In this document: piece after piece, positions 15,547-23,599 of the stretch
How the letters are laid out: the number at the start of each line of letters is the position of its first letter
Numbering within the stretch: position 1 is the stretch's first letter
From: Prochlorococcus marinus CUG1416
GTDB taxonomy: Bacteria > Cyanobacteriota > Cyanobacteriia > PCC-6307 > Cyanobiaceae
DNA length: 64,000 nt
Direction: 5' to 3'
Assembly (NCBI RefSeq): GCF_017695965.1
Contig: NZ_JAAORM010000005.1
Location: 1 to 64,000 of the forward strand
The notes under the pieces: generated by a model
Told to the model about the DNA's origin: nothing
Database searches by the model: none
What the model saw: only the letters and a program-made list of their open reading frames with translations
Translations under genes and position numbers: made by a program

Positions 15547-15728
15547 CTAGGCTGCCTCTAATTCAATATTAAGTTCAATACCTTTGGAAATGATTGCTTC
15601 TTTAAAATCTATAAGTGCGTCAATTATTTTTTGTTTCTCCTGATCAGTTTTATAGATATCCTCTAAAACCTCCTGAATAGCAAGTTTTACTTTTGAAGTT
15701 TGATTTCTAAATCTTCCCTGTAATTCAT
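15547..15728 (-). pseudogene. small helical protein with a one-base deletion
   Basis: Starts as MNYREDLEIKLQK and stops after 13 codons. Adding one A to the CAAAAG run restores one open frame of 60 codons. It reads on as KVKLAIQEVLEDIYKTDQEK, then QKIIDALIDFKEAIISKGIE, and ends LNIELEAA before TAG at 15547-15549. The joined product is a plausible two-helix soluble protein. Either the gene has decayed or the sequence has a homopolymer error. Confidence 0.6.
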
Positions 15729-15996
15729 AAGTTCACCGAAATTATCATTTTTATTAAAAAACAAATTATTTAATAGTAAATTAAGTACTTTACCTTAAAA
15801 GGATTTATAGAGGTCTCTTACGACTAAAGACAATGATTACTGTTAAGAGAATGTTCAAAAATTAATTATTTAGGGGTTAAATGCAACGTTAATGATACAG
15901 ATATGTGGTAAATATCTTAAAAATAACTCAATTTAGGCCCATTACTTTACATTTATTAATAGTTATGTTACATTATTTAACAATTACATTACTTCA

Positions 15997-16203
15997 ATGG
16001 CTAATTCAAACGTTACTACTGAATCAGGCGGCAGGCAGAATATGTTTCCTACTGAGACACGTCCTTACATAGATGAGTCAGTTTCATACGGCAGTTACCC
16101 ACAAAATGCAGAAAAAGTTAATGGTCGTTGGGCAATGATCGGGCTTGTTGCACTAGTAGGTGCTTATGTTTCAACTGGACAAATTATTCCTGGCATTTTT
16201 TAA
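15997..16203 (+). CDS. hli: high-light-inducible protein (HLIP), 68 aa
   Basis: One-helix chlorophyll-binding stress protein of the thylakoid membrane. HLIPs quench excess energy and help PSII assembly and repair. The C-terminal part NAEKVNGRWAMIGLVALVGAY has the family's N-G-R-x-A-M-x-G helix, followed by TGQIIPGIF. First of three adjacent hli genes. The upstream region has the heptamer TTACATT three times (15947, 15968, 15984), which may be regulatory. Confidence 0.93.
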   Translation: MANSNVTTESGGRQNMFPTETRPYIDESVSYGSYPQNAEKVNGRWAMIGLVALVGAYVSTGQIIPGIF

Positions 16204-16463
16204 TGAGTCCTCTTTCAGGCTTTTTAGCTGTAATGGTATTCTTTACAGCCATCCTAGTCGCTTATCTAACTAAGCAATTTCAAAACGAAAATTCAAATTA
16301 TTTATCTACCAATCCAATGAAAAACTCAAACGCAAAAGTTAAAACAATCGAAAAAGAAAAAATTGTTGCTGAAACTCTCAACGGCAGATTCGCAATGCTT
16401 GGACTAATCGCTGCTATTGGAGCATATCTAACAACAGGTCAAATAATTCCTGGCTTCGTTTAA
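16203..16463 (+). CDS. hli: high-light-inducible protein, 86 aa
   Basis: I start this gene at the ATG at 16203 (MSPLSGFLAVMVFFTAILVA), overlapping the previous stop (TAATG), so translation is coupled. A first hydrophobic helix (residues 6-24) is unusual for a simple HLIP, because the typical HLIP helix follows later (VAETLNGRFAMLGLIAAIGA) before TTGQIIPGFV. The protein therefore seems to have two membrane helices. A longer frame from 16128 would overlap the first gene entirely and is rejected. Confidence 0.85.
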   Translation: MSPLSGFLAVMVFFTAILVAYLTKQFQNENSNYLSTNPMKNSNAKVKTIEKEKIVAETLNGRFAMLGLIAAIGAYLTTGQIIPGFV

Positions 16464-16491
16464 ATACTTACAAAAAATCAACCAAATAAAA

Positions 16492-16620
16492 ATGGAAAAT
16501 TCAAATCAAACTTATTGGCAAAACGCCGAGAGAACTAACGGAAGAATGGCAATGATGGGGTTATTTGCCTTAGTTGTAAATTATGGATTGTTCGGATGGA
16601 TAATTCCTGGAATCTTTTAA
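16492..16620 (+). CDS. hli: high-light-inducible protein, short type, 42 aa
   Basis: Minimal HLIP: MENSNQTYWQNAERTNGRMA, then a hydrophobic helix and GWIIPGIF. Carries N-G-R-x-A-M-M-G. It lies 28 bp after the second HLIP gene and is probably co-transcribed with it. Very short but unambiguous by motif. Confidence 0.92.
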   Translation: MENSNQTYWQNAERTNGRMAMMGLFALVVNYGLFGWIIPGIF

Positions 16621-16621
16621 A

Positions 16622-16801
16622 ATGAATTTAGGATTACTATTTCTTAAAGTAAATACTTAAGGTGTAATAACTCTATCAGAACTTGATTATATAACTAACC
16701 ATCAATCTGAATTTTCTAGGTTAGATATATCTTTAGTTATTAAGATCGAACTTCTTATGGATTCTGGAATTGTGGAAATTGATAACAGACTAACAATTTA
16801 A
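16622..16801 (+). pseudogene. small conserved-looking protein downstream of hli, interrupted by TAA
   Basis: Frame MNLGLLFLKVNT ends at TAA (16658-16660). The same frame then continues 46 codons as GVITLSELDYITNHQSEFSR, then LDISLVIKIELLMDSGIVEI and DNRLTI. Changing TAA to CAA (Gln) would give one 59-residue protein. A terminator follows at once. The continuous downstream frame with normal codon use suggests a recent nonsense mutation rather than noise. I recall small genes next to hli clusters in other Prochlorococcus, but cannot verify this one. Confidence 0.5.
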
Positions 16802-16825
16802 TTTTTTAAAAGATAGATCGTCATG

Positions 16826-16860
16826 AGTGTTTGCCAATAGGGATACTGGCAAACACTTTT
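16826..16860 (+). terminator. strong terminator of the hli operon
   Basis: Stem AGTGTTTGCCA (16826-16836) / TGGCAAACACT (16847-16857), loop 10 nt, followed by TTTT. A perfect 11-bp stem, ending transcription of the three hli genes and the broken gene after them. Confidence 0.85.
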
Positions 16861-16880
16861 ATGTTAATAAAATCATAAGA

Positions 16881-16924
16881 AAAAAAAAAAAAAGAGATTG
16901 TTTCTTAGCTAAAAACAATCTCTC
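16881..16924 (-). terminator. minus-strand terminator
   Basis: Stem GAGATTGTTT / AAACAATCTC (16894-16903 and 16913-16922), followed on the minus strand by 13 T. It lies downstream of the minus-strand genes 17018-17886. The tail is unusually long. Confidence 0.85.
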
Positions 16925-17017
16925 AATTACCTAATTCTTACATGAAAATTTCAAGTAAGCTCAATGACTATAATTGATTTTTATTTAGTAGTAAATACGT
17001 AAAAATGCTTCCATTGT

Positions 17018-17233
17018 TTATCTTTTTAAACCGCCCCTTTTTATCCATAAAAACCACGTTACCCAAATAGGAGGGAGAAATCTAATTAAAAAAGAAATTT
17101 TATATATATAAAATGGGTCATTTTCACTTTGAAATAAATCTACCAAAAAAGTAGATATAGTTATCCAAAGTAAAATTATTAATACATTCGCTCCTAATAA
17201 TGCGAACTTATTTTGTTTGAATATTTTTGGCAT
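17018..17233 (-). CDS. small membrane protein, 71 aa
   Basis: Two predicted helices (residues 10-32, NKFALLGANVLIILLWITIS, and about 42-63) and a basic C-terminus, WIKRGGLKR. Family unknown. Last of three minus-strand membrane-protein genes. The strong terminator lies 94 bp beyond. Confidence 0.55.
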   Translation of the reverse strand: MPKIFKQNKFALLGANVLIILLWITISTFLVDLFQSENDPFYIYKISFLIRFLPPIWVTWFLWIKRGGLKR

Positions 17234-17290
17234 AAGACAATTTTTTTTATTCTTAATTTTAAATAACCTAAGGTAATTAAATATACTTTT

Positions 17291-17542
17291 TCAAAAAAAC
17301 TTTAAGTTTAAGATCCATATCCAAATAAAAAAAATACTCAATTTTAATCCCTCTCCAAATAATAATCCAAAAGCAATAGGAGGAGAAAAGATTAAAAAAA
17401 GAATAGAGAATAAACTAAACAAAGCAACAATTCCTCTAAGAAAAAAATTCTTTCTTTTTTTTCTTTTTAAATTTTTTAAGATATTCCACTCCCATTCGAT
17501 AAACCTATAGAACTTTTCTGATAATAAAAATAAATACTTCAT
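17291..17542 (-). CDS. small membrane protein, 83 aa
   Basis: N-terminal hydrophobic or amphipathic stretch (MKYLFLLSEKFYRFIEWEWN), a very basic cluster (NLKRKKRKN), then two hydrophobic helices with FSPPIAFGLLFGEG. Orientation by the positive-inside rule would place the KRKKRK segment in the cytoplasm. Family unknown. Confidence 0.5.
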   Translation of the reverse strand: MKYLFLLSEKFYRFIEWEWNILKNLKRKKRKNFFLRGIVALFSLFSILFLIFSPPIAFGLLFGEGLKLSIFFIWIWILNLKFF

Positions 17543-17595
17543 TAATATTATTAATTTCTATGGGCTTTTCTTATTTATAAAATTAATTTCACCTG

Positions 17596-17886
17596 TTAGC
17601 AATAGACTTTATCCCCTTCTTCAGTAAGATAGTAAATTCTTTTTTCTGAACTTACAAAGAAAGTTAATCCCTTATATTGTGATCTTTTAAATTTATCTAA
17701 TCTAAGTTTGTGTAAATCCCAATTATCAGTACTTATGTCAGGATTAAATTCTTGTTCTTTTAAGAAAGGTACATAAGTTGGAATAATTTTTGTTTTTTGG
17801 GCTAACCTTCTTTTTCGTTTTGAATAAAAAAATAATAAAAATAAAATTACAAAAAAAAGAATTAATAATATATTTGTCATTGTCAA
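17596..17886 (-). CDS. membrane-anchored hypothetical protein, 96 aa
   Basis: N-terminal helix (residues 4-21, TNILLILFFVILFLLFFY) followed by KRKRRL, then a soluble domain with DNWDLHKLRLDKFKRSQYKG and a final YYLTEEGDKVYC. Predicted to be anchored with its C-terminus in the cytoplasm. No known family; the last residue is Cys. Confidence 0.6.
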   Translation of the reverse strand: MTMTNILLILFFVILFLLFFYSKRKRRLAQKTKIIPTYVPFLKEQEFNPDISTDNWDLHKLRLDKFKRSQYKGLTFFVSSEKRIYYLTEEGDKVYC

Positions 17887-18041
17887 TTTCTCTAATTTGA
17901 AAAACTTTATTTTGGAGAATCAAGAACTTTTCACAATAAATTTCTTAGTAAGTAAAAAATCCTATTTTTATATTCTTGTATTTTTGAATACTTATCAAGG
18001 GGTTACCTAAATCAGATTATAAAGTAAGTCGCATTTTCAAT

Positions 18042-18185
18042 ATGACTCAAAATTACATGAATACTCCTTATACAAAAAAAGTAGCCGAAAAATTTAGAGA
18101 GGCTCAAAACTATTTAAGAACTAATGGTTTTAGTAGATCAACTAAACATTTACTTGAAGATATTGAAAATTCTGTTGAAAAATAA
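18042..18185 (+). CDS. small helical protein, 47 aa
   Basis: MTQNYMNTPYTKKVAEKFREAQ..., ending TKHLLEDIENSVEK. Soluble, with two short helices. Its stop overlaps the next start (TAATG), so it is coupled to the frameshifted gene that follows. Family unknown. Confidence 0.5.
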   Translation: MTQNYMNTPYTKKVAEKFREAQNYLRTNGFSRSTKHLLEDIENSVEK

Positions 18186-18342
18186 TGCCAATTCCCCCTC
18201 ACTTACCACAATTACAATATGGCTGCGATGATGGCTTTACAACCATTGTTTTGGGTTAATAGGAAGTTGCTTAGGATGTATCTTAATTTTATTAATTTCA
18301 TTTTTTGAATTTAAATATAAAAACCAAAATAGTAAGCCTTAA
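18185..18342 (+). pseudogene. small membrane protein broken at a G-run
   Basis: The frame begins MPIPPHLPQLQYGCDDGFTT and stops at TAA (18257-18259). Adding one G to the TTGGG run just before it yields IVLGLIGSCLGC, then a membrane helix (ILILLISFF) and EFKYKNQNSKP, with TAA at 18340-18342, 52 codons in all. The joined sequence is coherent. Either a one-base loss or a homopolymer sequencing error. Confidence 0.6.
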
Positions 18343-18350
18343 GAGACTTA

Positions 18351-19442
18351 CTAAACATTAAATAAGAACTCCATTACATCACCTTCGTTAACAATATATT
18401 CCTTACCTTCACTTCTTAAAAGACCTTTAGTTTTTGCATTGGCAATTGAACCTGAATCAATTAAATTTTGATATGAAATAGTTTGAGCTCTTATAAATCC
18501 TTTTTCAAAATCAGTATGAATTACGCCTGCAGCCTGTGGCGCAGTCATACCATCTTTTATGGTCCATGCTTTTGTCTCCTTTTCTCCGGTAGTGAAATAA
18601 GTTTTTAATCCCAATAATTTATATGTTGATCTAATTAAAGAACTTAATCCCCCTTCTTCTACTCCTAAACCCATAAGGTAGTCTTTTTTATCTTCTGGTT
18701 CTAACTCTATTAATTCAGATTCGACTTGAGCTGATATTTTTATACATTCTGTATTTTCATTGCTTGCAAAACTCTGAACTTTTGATGAGAAATCATTACC
18801 TTCAGCCAAATCATTTTCATTCAAATTTGTTGCGTAAATAATTGGTTTAGCAGTAAGGAGGCCTAGTTGCTTAATTATTATATTTTCTTCTTCACTCAAA
18901 GATATTGATCTAACTGAAAGGCCTTTCTCTAGCTCTTCTTCAATTTTTTCTAGTAAGGTGTCTTCTTTTGCTGCCTCTTTACTAGTTCTAACCTGTTTTT
19001 TAATTCTTTCTCTTCTTTTTTGGAGTTGAGATAAATCAGCTAAATTCAATTCCAGATTAATTATCTCAATGTCATCCAAGGGATCTACCTTTCCAGAAAC
19101 ATGAATTACATCACTATCTTCAAAGCACCTTACAACATGAACTATTGCATCAACCTCCCTAATATTTGATAAAAATTTATTTCCCAAACCTTCTCCTTTA
19201 CTAGCTCCTTTTACTAGTCCTGCGATATCTACAAATTCAATTTTTGTTGGGATAATATTTTGGCTAGAACTTAAATTACCTAACTCTTGCAACCTTTGAT
19301 CTGGGACTGAAACTATGCCTTTATTAGGTTCTATAGTACAAAAGGGAAAATTAGCCGCTTGGGCCTTAGCATTTTCTACAAGTGCATTAAATAGAGTTGA
19401 TTTTCCAACATTTGGTAATCCAATAATACCTGCTTTTAACAT
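18351..19442 (-). CDS. ychF: YchF GTPase/ATPase
   Basis: A 363-residue member of the Obg-like P-loop family, ATP-binding and ribosome associated, with a role in stress responses. N-terminal GLPNVGKSTLFNAL is the Walker A loop. FVDIAGLVKGASKGEGLGN holds the switch, NLNE is the altered NKxD specificity motif near residue 200, and a C-terminal TGS-type domain follows (GEKETKAWTIKDGMTAPQAA). Full length. Convergent with the broken gene at 18342. Confidence 0.97.
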   Translation of the reverse strand: MLKAGIIGLPNVGKSTLFNALVENAKAQAANFPFCTIEPNKGIVSVPDQRLQELGNLSSSQNIIPTKIEFVDIAGLVKGASKGEGLGNKFLSNIREVDAIVHVVRCFEDSDVIHVSGKVDPLDDIEIINLELNLADLSQLQKRRERIKKQVRTSKEAAKEDTLLEKIEEELEKGLSVRSISLSEEENIIIKQLGLLTAKPIIYATNLNENDLAEGNDFSSKVQSFASNENTECIKISAQVESELIELEPEDKKDYLMGLGVEEGGLSSLIRSTYKLLGLKTYFTTGEKETKAWTIKDGMTAPQAAGVIHTDFEKGFIRAQTISYQNLIDSGSIANAKTKGLLRSEGKEYIVNEGDVMEFLFNV

Positions 19443-19586
19443 TTGAAAAAACTTATGGAAAAATTATCAAGAAAACATCTTCTAGTAATATAGTATTTAC
19501 TTAACCAATCTTGGATAAGTTAATTATAATCGTCTTGATTATTTATTTAGTTCCTAAATATTCACTACTGCTGCTTTTAAAAAGAA

Positions 19587-20648
19587 ATGTTTGATTTAAT
19601 AAAAAGAAATATAAATCTAAAAAGTGGAATTATATTGCTTTCTCTAGCTATATTTTTCGTTTTTATAACCAATTCATTCAAGAAAAATAAGTCAAAAGAT
19701 ATTTCTGATTTTGTAGTTCAAGTAGAAAAAGGAATCCTCTCAGATTCAATTAATACTAGTGGTGAAGTAAAAGCAATAAGGACAAGCAATATTGGGCCTC
19801 GGAAGCAAGGCGTAATAAAAGAAATCAAAGTAGATGAGGGAGATCTTGTAAAAAAAGATCAGGTTTTAGCTTCTCTTGATGATGAAGACTTTATCTATAA
19901 AATTGAAGAACTTGAATTAAATGTAGAAAAACAAAAATCTGAATTTTTAAGAAGAGAATATTTATATCAAGAAGGTGCGGCAAGTAAAGAAGACTATGAA
20001 AGTTATAAAAATAACTACAACATTAGTAGCGCCAAACTTAATGATGCAAAAGCTGAAAAAAGTTTCTATCTAATTAAAGCTCCTTATGGAGGAAAGATAA
20101 CTGCAAAATATGCTGAGATAGGATCTTATGTCACACCAAGTACAAACTTAAGTTCAGACCCTAAAACCAAAAACTTTATTTTTGAACTATCAGAGGGCCT
20201 AGAAATTGTAGCTAAAGTTCCTGAGAGTGACATTGGCAGAATAAAAATAGGTCAAGAAGCCTCAGTAAGAATTGAGGCTTATCCCTCAAAAAAATATAGT
20301 GCCATAGTTAAAAAAATAGCTACAAGAGCTGTAAAAGATAATAATGTAACCTCATTCGATGTAACTTTAAATTTTAAAGATATTTCTGAAGAAATTAAAA
20401 TTGGAATGACTGCAGATCTTGAATTTAGAGTCGAAGGTAACGAAGAAAAAATCTTAGTGCCAACAGTTTCTATTGTCACTAAAAAAGGTGAAAAGGGAAT
20501 TTTGAAAGTTGATAAAAACAATTCTCCCAAATTTGAAAAAATTGAAATTGGTATTAGTAGTGGAAATAAAACTTCAGTAATTGAGGGATTAGAACCTGGA
20601 GAGCAAATCTTTATTGATATTCCACCTTGGGCTAAGAAGAGAAAATGA
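19587..20648 (+). CDS. HlyD/RND-type periplasmic adaptor (membrane fusion) protein
   Basis: N-terminal anchor (residues 12-30), then the biotinyl-lipoyl motif (GVIKEIKVDEGDLVKKDQVL), a coiled-coil hairpin (about residues 105-160), the second half of the lipoyl domain (FYLIKAPYGGKITAKYAEIG), and a beta-barrel domain. Links an inner-membrane ABC or RND transporter to the outer membrane. No transporter gene is adjacent. The stop overlaps the polA start by four bases (ATGA), so it may be coupled to polA. Confidence 0.88.
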   Translation: MFDLIKRNINLKSGIILLSLAIFFVFITNSFKKNKSKDISDFVVQVEKGILSDSINTSGEVKAIRTSNIGPRKQGVIKEIKVDEGDLVKKDQVLASLDDEDFIYKIEELELNVEKQKSEFLRREYLYQEGAASKEDYESYKNNYNISSAKLNDAKAEKSFYLIKAPYGGKITAKYAEIGSYVTPSTNLSSDPKTKNFIFELSEGLEIVAKVPESDIGRIKIGQEASVRIEAYPSKKYSAIVKKIATRAVKDNNVTSFDVTLNFKDISEEIKIGMTADLEFRVEGNEEKILVPTVSIVTKKGEKGILKVDKNNSPKFEKIEIGISSGNKTSVIEGLEPGEQIFIDIPPWAKKRK

Positions 20649-23575
20649 GTTTAAAATCTGAAAACTCTAAAAAACCAATTTTACTTTTAGTCGATGGTCA
20701 TTCACTTGCTTTTAGAAGCTTCTATGCATTTAGCAAAGGGATTGATGGAGGTTTAACAACCAAAGAGGGATTCCCAACAAGTGTGACTTATGGGTTTCTA
20801 AAAAGCCTTCTTGATAATTGCAAAAATATTAGTCCTGAGGGTGTTTGTATTACTTTTGATACCGAAAAACCTACTTTCAGACATGAATTAGATCCAAATT
20901 ATAAGGCCAATAGAGATGTAGCACCAGATGTTTTTTTTCAGGATATTGAACAACTAGAAATCATTTTAGAAGAAAGCCTTAATTTACCAATTTTTAAATC
21001 TCCTGGTTACGAAGCAGATGATCTCCTAGGCACAATTGCAAATGATGCGGCTTCTAAAGGATGGTGCGTGAATATTCTTTCTGGGGATCGGGACTTATTT
21101 CAATTAGTAGATGATCAAAAAGATATTTATGTTCTGTATATGGGTGGTGGTCCATATGCGAAAAGTGGTAATCCAACCCTTATAAATGAAAATGGAGTAA
21201 AAGAAAAATTAGGTGTTGCGCCAGAAAGAGTAGTTGATCTTAAAGCTCTAACTGGTGATAGTTCTGATAATATTCCTGGTATTAAAGGGGTAGGTCCAAA
21301 AACTGCAATTAATCTACTAAAAGAAAACGATACACTTGATGGGATTTATCAGGCTTTGGACAAGATTCAGCAGAACAATGATAAAAAATATAAAGGATTC
21401 ATCAAAGGTTCGGTTATAGAAAAGCTCAGAAATGATAAGCATAATGCTTTTCTTTCCAGGGATTTAGCAAAAATAAATACTGAAGTGCCTTTGATATTAA
21501 GTGATGGTTATGAATTAAAAAATATAAATCAAGAACTTCTATCAGAGTCACTGCAAAAACTTGAATTATCAACACTACTCCGGCAAATTGATATTTTCAA
21601 TTCAACTTTTAGTAAAGGTGGTTTTGACAAAAATAATGAGGCTAAAGTGGAGGAGAAAAATTCAAAAGTCTCTAGTAAAAGTGAATTAGAAAATAGTAAA
21701 AATAAAATTCCTAAAATCAAAGTAACTGTTGTAAATGATTTTGAATTACTTGATAAATTAATTCAAAGATTAGAAAAGACCAATGAGATAGTTTCTTTAG
21801 ATACAGAGACTAATAGTTTAAATCCAATCGATGCGGAACTTGTTGGGATAGGACTATGTCTTGGAGAAGAAACTTATGATTTATTTTATATACCTCTTGG
21901 TCATCAAACAAAAAAAGAGACCCCCAATCAATTATCGATTGAAGATGTTTTCTCAAAACTAAGAACTTGGATAGAAGATCCAAAAAAAGAAAAGGCACTC
22001 CAAAATTCTAAATTTGACAGGCAAATATTTTTTAATCACGGACTTGATCTTAAAGGAGTAACCTTTGACACCTTGTTAGCAGACTATCTTCTAAATAATC
22101 AGGAGAAGCATGGGTTAAGTGAAATTAGTTTTAGATTATTTGGATTTAAGCCTCCTTCATTTAAGGAAACAGTTGGGAAAAATAAAGACTTTTCATTTGT
22201 TGATATTGATGAAGCTAGTATTTACTGCGGCTTTGATGTATTTCTAACTTTTAAGATTGTCAAAATTTTTAAAGAAAGATTTTCAACAGAAAATAATGAA
22301 TTAATCAAATTGTTCGAAGAAATCGAGCTGCCCTTAGAGCCGGTATTGTCTCAAATGGAAATGAATGGAATAACCATCGACATCCCTTATTTAGATAAAC
22401 TCTCAAAAGAACTAAAAAGTACCTTAGAAGATATTGAAAGTAAAGTTTATGAATTAGCAGAGGAGACTTTTAATCTATCTTCACCAAAACAACTTGGTGA
22501 GATCTTGTTTGAAAAATTAAATTTGGATAAGAAAAAATCACGGAAAACAAAAACAGGATGGAGTACAGATGCAGTAGTTCTTGAAAGATTAGTCGTCGAA
22601 CATGAAATAATCCAACATTTAATAAAACACAGAACTCTTAGCAAATTACTTAGCACCTATATTGATGCTCTTCCAAATCTCATAAACGAAAAGACAGGAA
22701 GAGTTCATACAAACTTTAATCAAGCTGCTACAGCGACTGGGAGACTAAGTAGTAGCAATCCTAATCTTCAAAATATCCCGGTTAGGACTGAATTTAGTAG
22801 GAGAATCAGAAAAGCATTCTTGCCTGAAAAAAATTGGAAACTTTTATCAGCTGATTATTCTCAGATCGAATTAAGAATACTTGCTCACTTAGCGGATGAA
22901 GAAATACTAATTAATGCGTTTCATAAAAATGATGACATTCATTCTTTGACTGCAAGATTAATTTTCGAGAAAGAAGAAATATCATCCGACGAAAGGAGAG
23001 TTGGGAAAACAATAAATTTTGGAGTTATCTATGGTATGGGGATAAAAAAGTTTGCCCGTTCAACAGGAGTAAGTACTCCAGAGGCAAAAGAATTCCTAAT
23101 AAAATACAAAGAACGATATTCAAAAATTTTCAAATTTCTTGAACTCCAAGAAAGGCTTGCCTTATCAAAAGGTTATGTTAAAACAATTTTTGGTCGAAAA
23201 AGAGAATTTAAGTTTGATAAAAATGGACTTGGAAGATTAATAGGGAAAGATCCTTACGAAATTGACCTGCAATCTGCAAGAAGGGCTGGCATGGAAGCAC
23301 AGTCATTAAGAGCCGCAGCTAATGCACCAATTCAGGGTTCAAGTGCAGACATTATTAAAATTGCAATGGTTCAACTAAATAAGAAATTCATAGAAATGAA
23401 TGTTCCCGCAAAAATGCTTTTACAAGTACATGATGAATTATTGTTTGAAGTTGAACCAGATTCTTTGGAAATTACTACGAAATTAGTAAAGAAGACTATG
23501 GAAGATTGTGTAAAATTAAATGTGCCTCTTTTAGTTGATATTGGTATTGGAGACAATTGGATGGAGACAAAATAA
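20645..23575 (+). CDS. polA: DNA polymerase I
   Basis: A 976-residue enzyme for gap filling and primer removal. N-terminal 5'-nuclease: LLVDGHSLAFRSFYAF, EADDLLG, LSGDRDLFQL and GDSSDNIPGIKGVGPKTA. A 3'-5' exonuclease follows with intact acidic motifs (SLDTETNSL, NSKFDR, YCGFD), so proofreading is likely active. The polymerase palm has motif A LLSADYSQIELRILAHLADE (in part), motif B RRVGKTINFGVIYG and motif C QVHDELLFEV. Start at ATG, overlapping the adaptor gene. Length normal for proofreading bacterial Pol I. Confidence 0.98.
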   Translation: MSLKSENSKKPILLLVDGHSLAFRSFYAFSKGIDGGLTTKEGFPTSVTYGFLKSLLDNCKNISPEGVCITFDTEKPTFRHELDPNYKANRDVAPDVFFQDIEQLEIILEESLNLPIFKSPGYEADDLLGTIANDAASKGWCVNILSGDRDLFQLVDDQKDIYVLYMGGGPYAKSGNPTLINENGVKEKLGVAPERVVDLKALTGDSSDNIPGIKGVGPKTAINLLKENDTLDGIYQALDKIQQNNDKKYKGFIKGSVIEKLRNDKHNAFLSRDLAKINTEVPLILSDGYELKNINQELLSESLQKLELSTLLRQIDIFNSTFSKGGFDKNNEAKVEEKNSKVSSKSELENSKNKIPKIKVTVVNDFELLDKLIQRLEKTNEIVSLDTETNSLNPIDAELVGIGLCLGEETYDLFYIPLGHQTKKETPNQLSIEDVFSKLRTWIEDPKKEKALQNSKFDRQIFFNHGLDLKGVTFDTLLADYLLNNQEKHGLSEISFRLFGFKPPSFKETVGKNKDFSFVDIDEASIYCGFDVFLTFKIVKIFKERFSTENNELIKLFEEIELPLEPVLSQMEMNGITIDIPYLDKLSKELKSTLEDIESKVYELAEETFNLSSPKQLGEILFEKLNLDKKKSRKTKTGWSTDAVVLERLVVEHEIIQHLIKHRTLSKLLSTYIDALPNLINEKTGRVHTNFNQAATATGRLSSSNPNLQNIPVRTEFSRRIRKAFLPEKNWKLLSADYSQIELRILAHLADEEILINAFHKNDDIHSLTARLIFEKEEISSDERRVGKTINFGVIYGMGIKKFARSTGVSTPEAKEFLIKYKERYSKIFKFLELQERLALSKGYVKTIFGRKREFKFDKNGLGRLIGKDPYEIDLQSARRAGMEAQSLRAAANAPIQGSSADIIKIAMVQLNKKFIEMNVPAKMLLQVHDELLFEVEPDSLEITTKLVKKTMEDCVKLNVPLLVDIGIGDNWMETK

Positions 23576-23599
23576 ACCTTATGAAATACTTAATTTAAG

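Noticed and set aside
16128-16202. Upstream extension of the second hli gene
   Set aside because: Lies entirely inside the first hli coding region and its translation is not HLIP-like.
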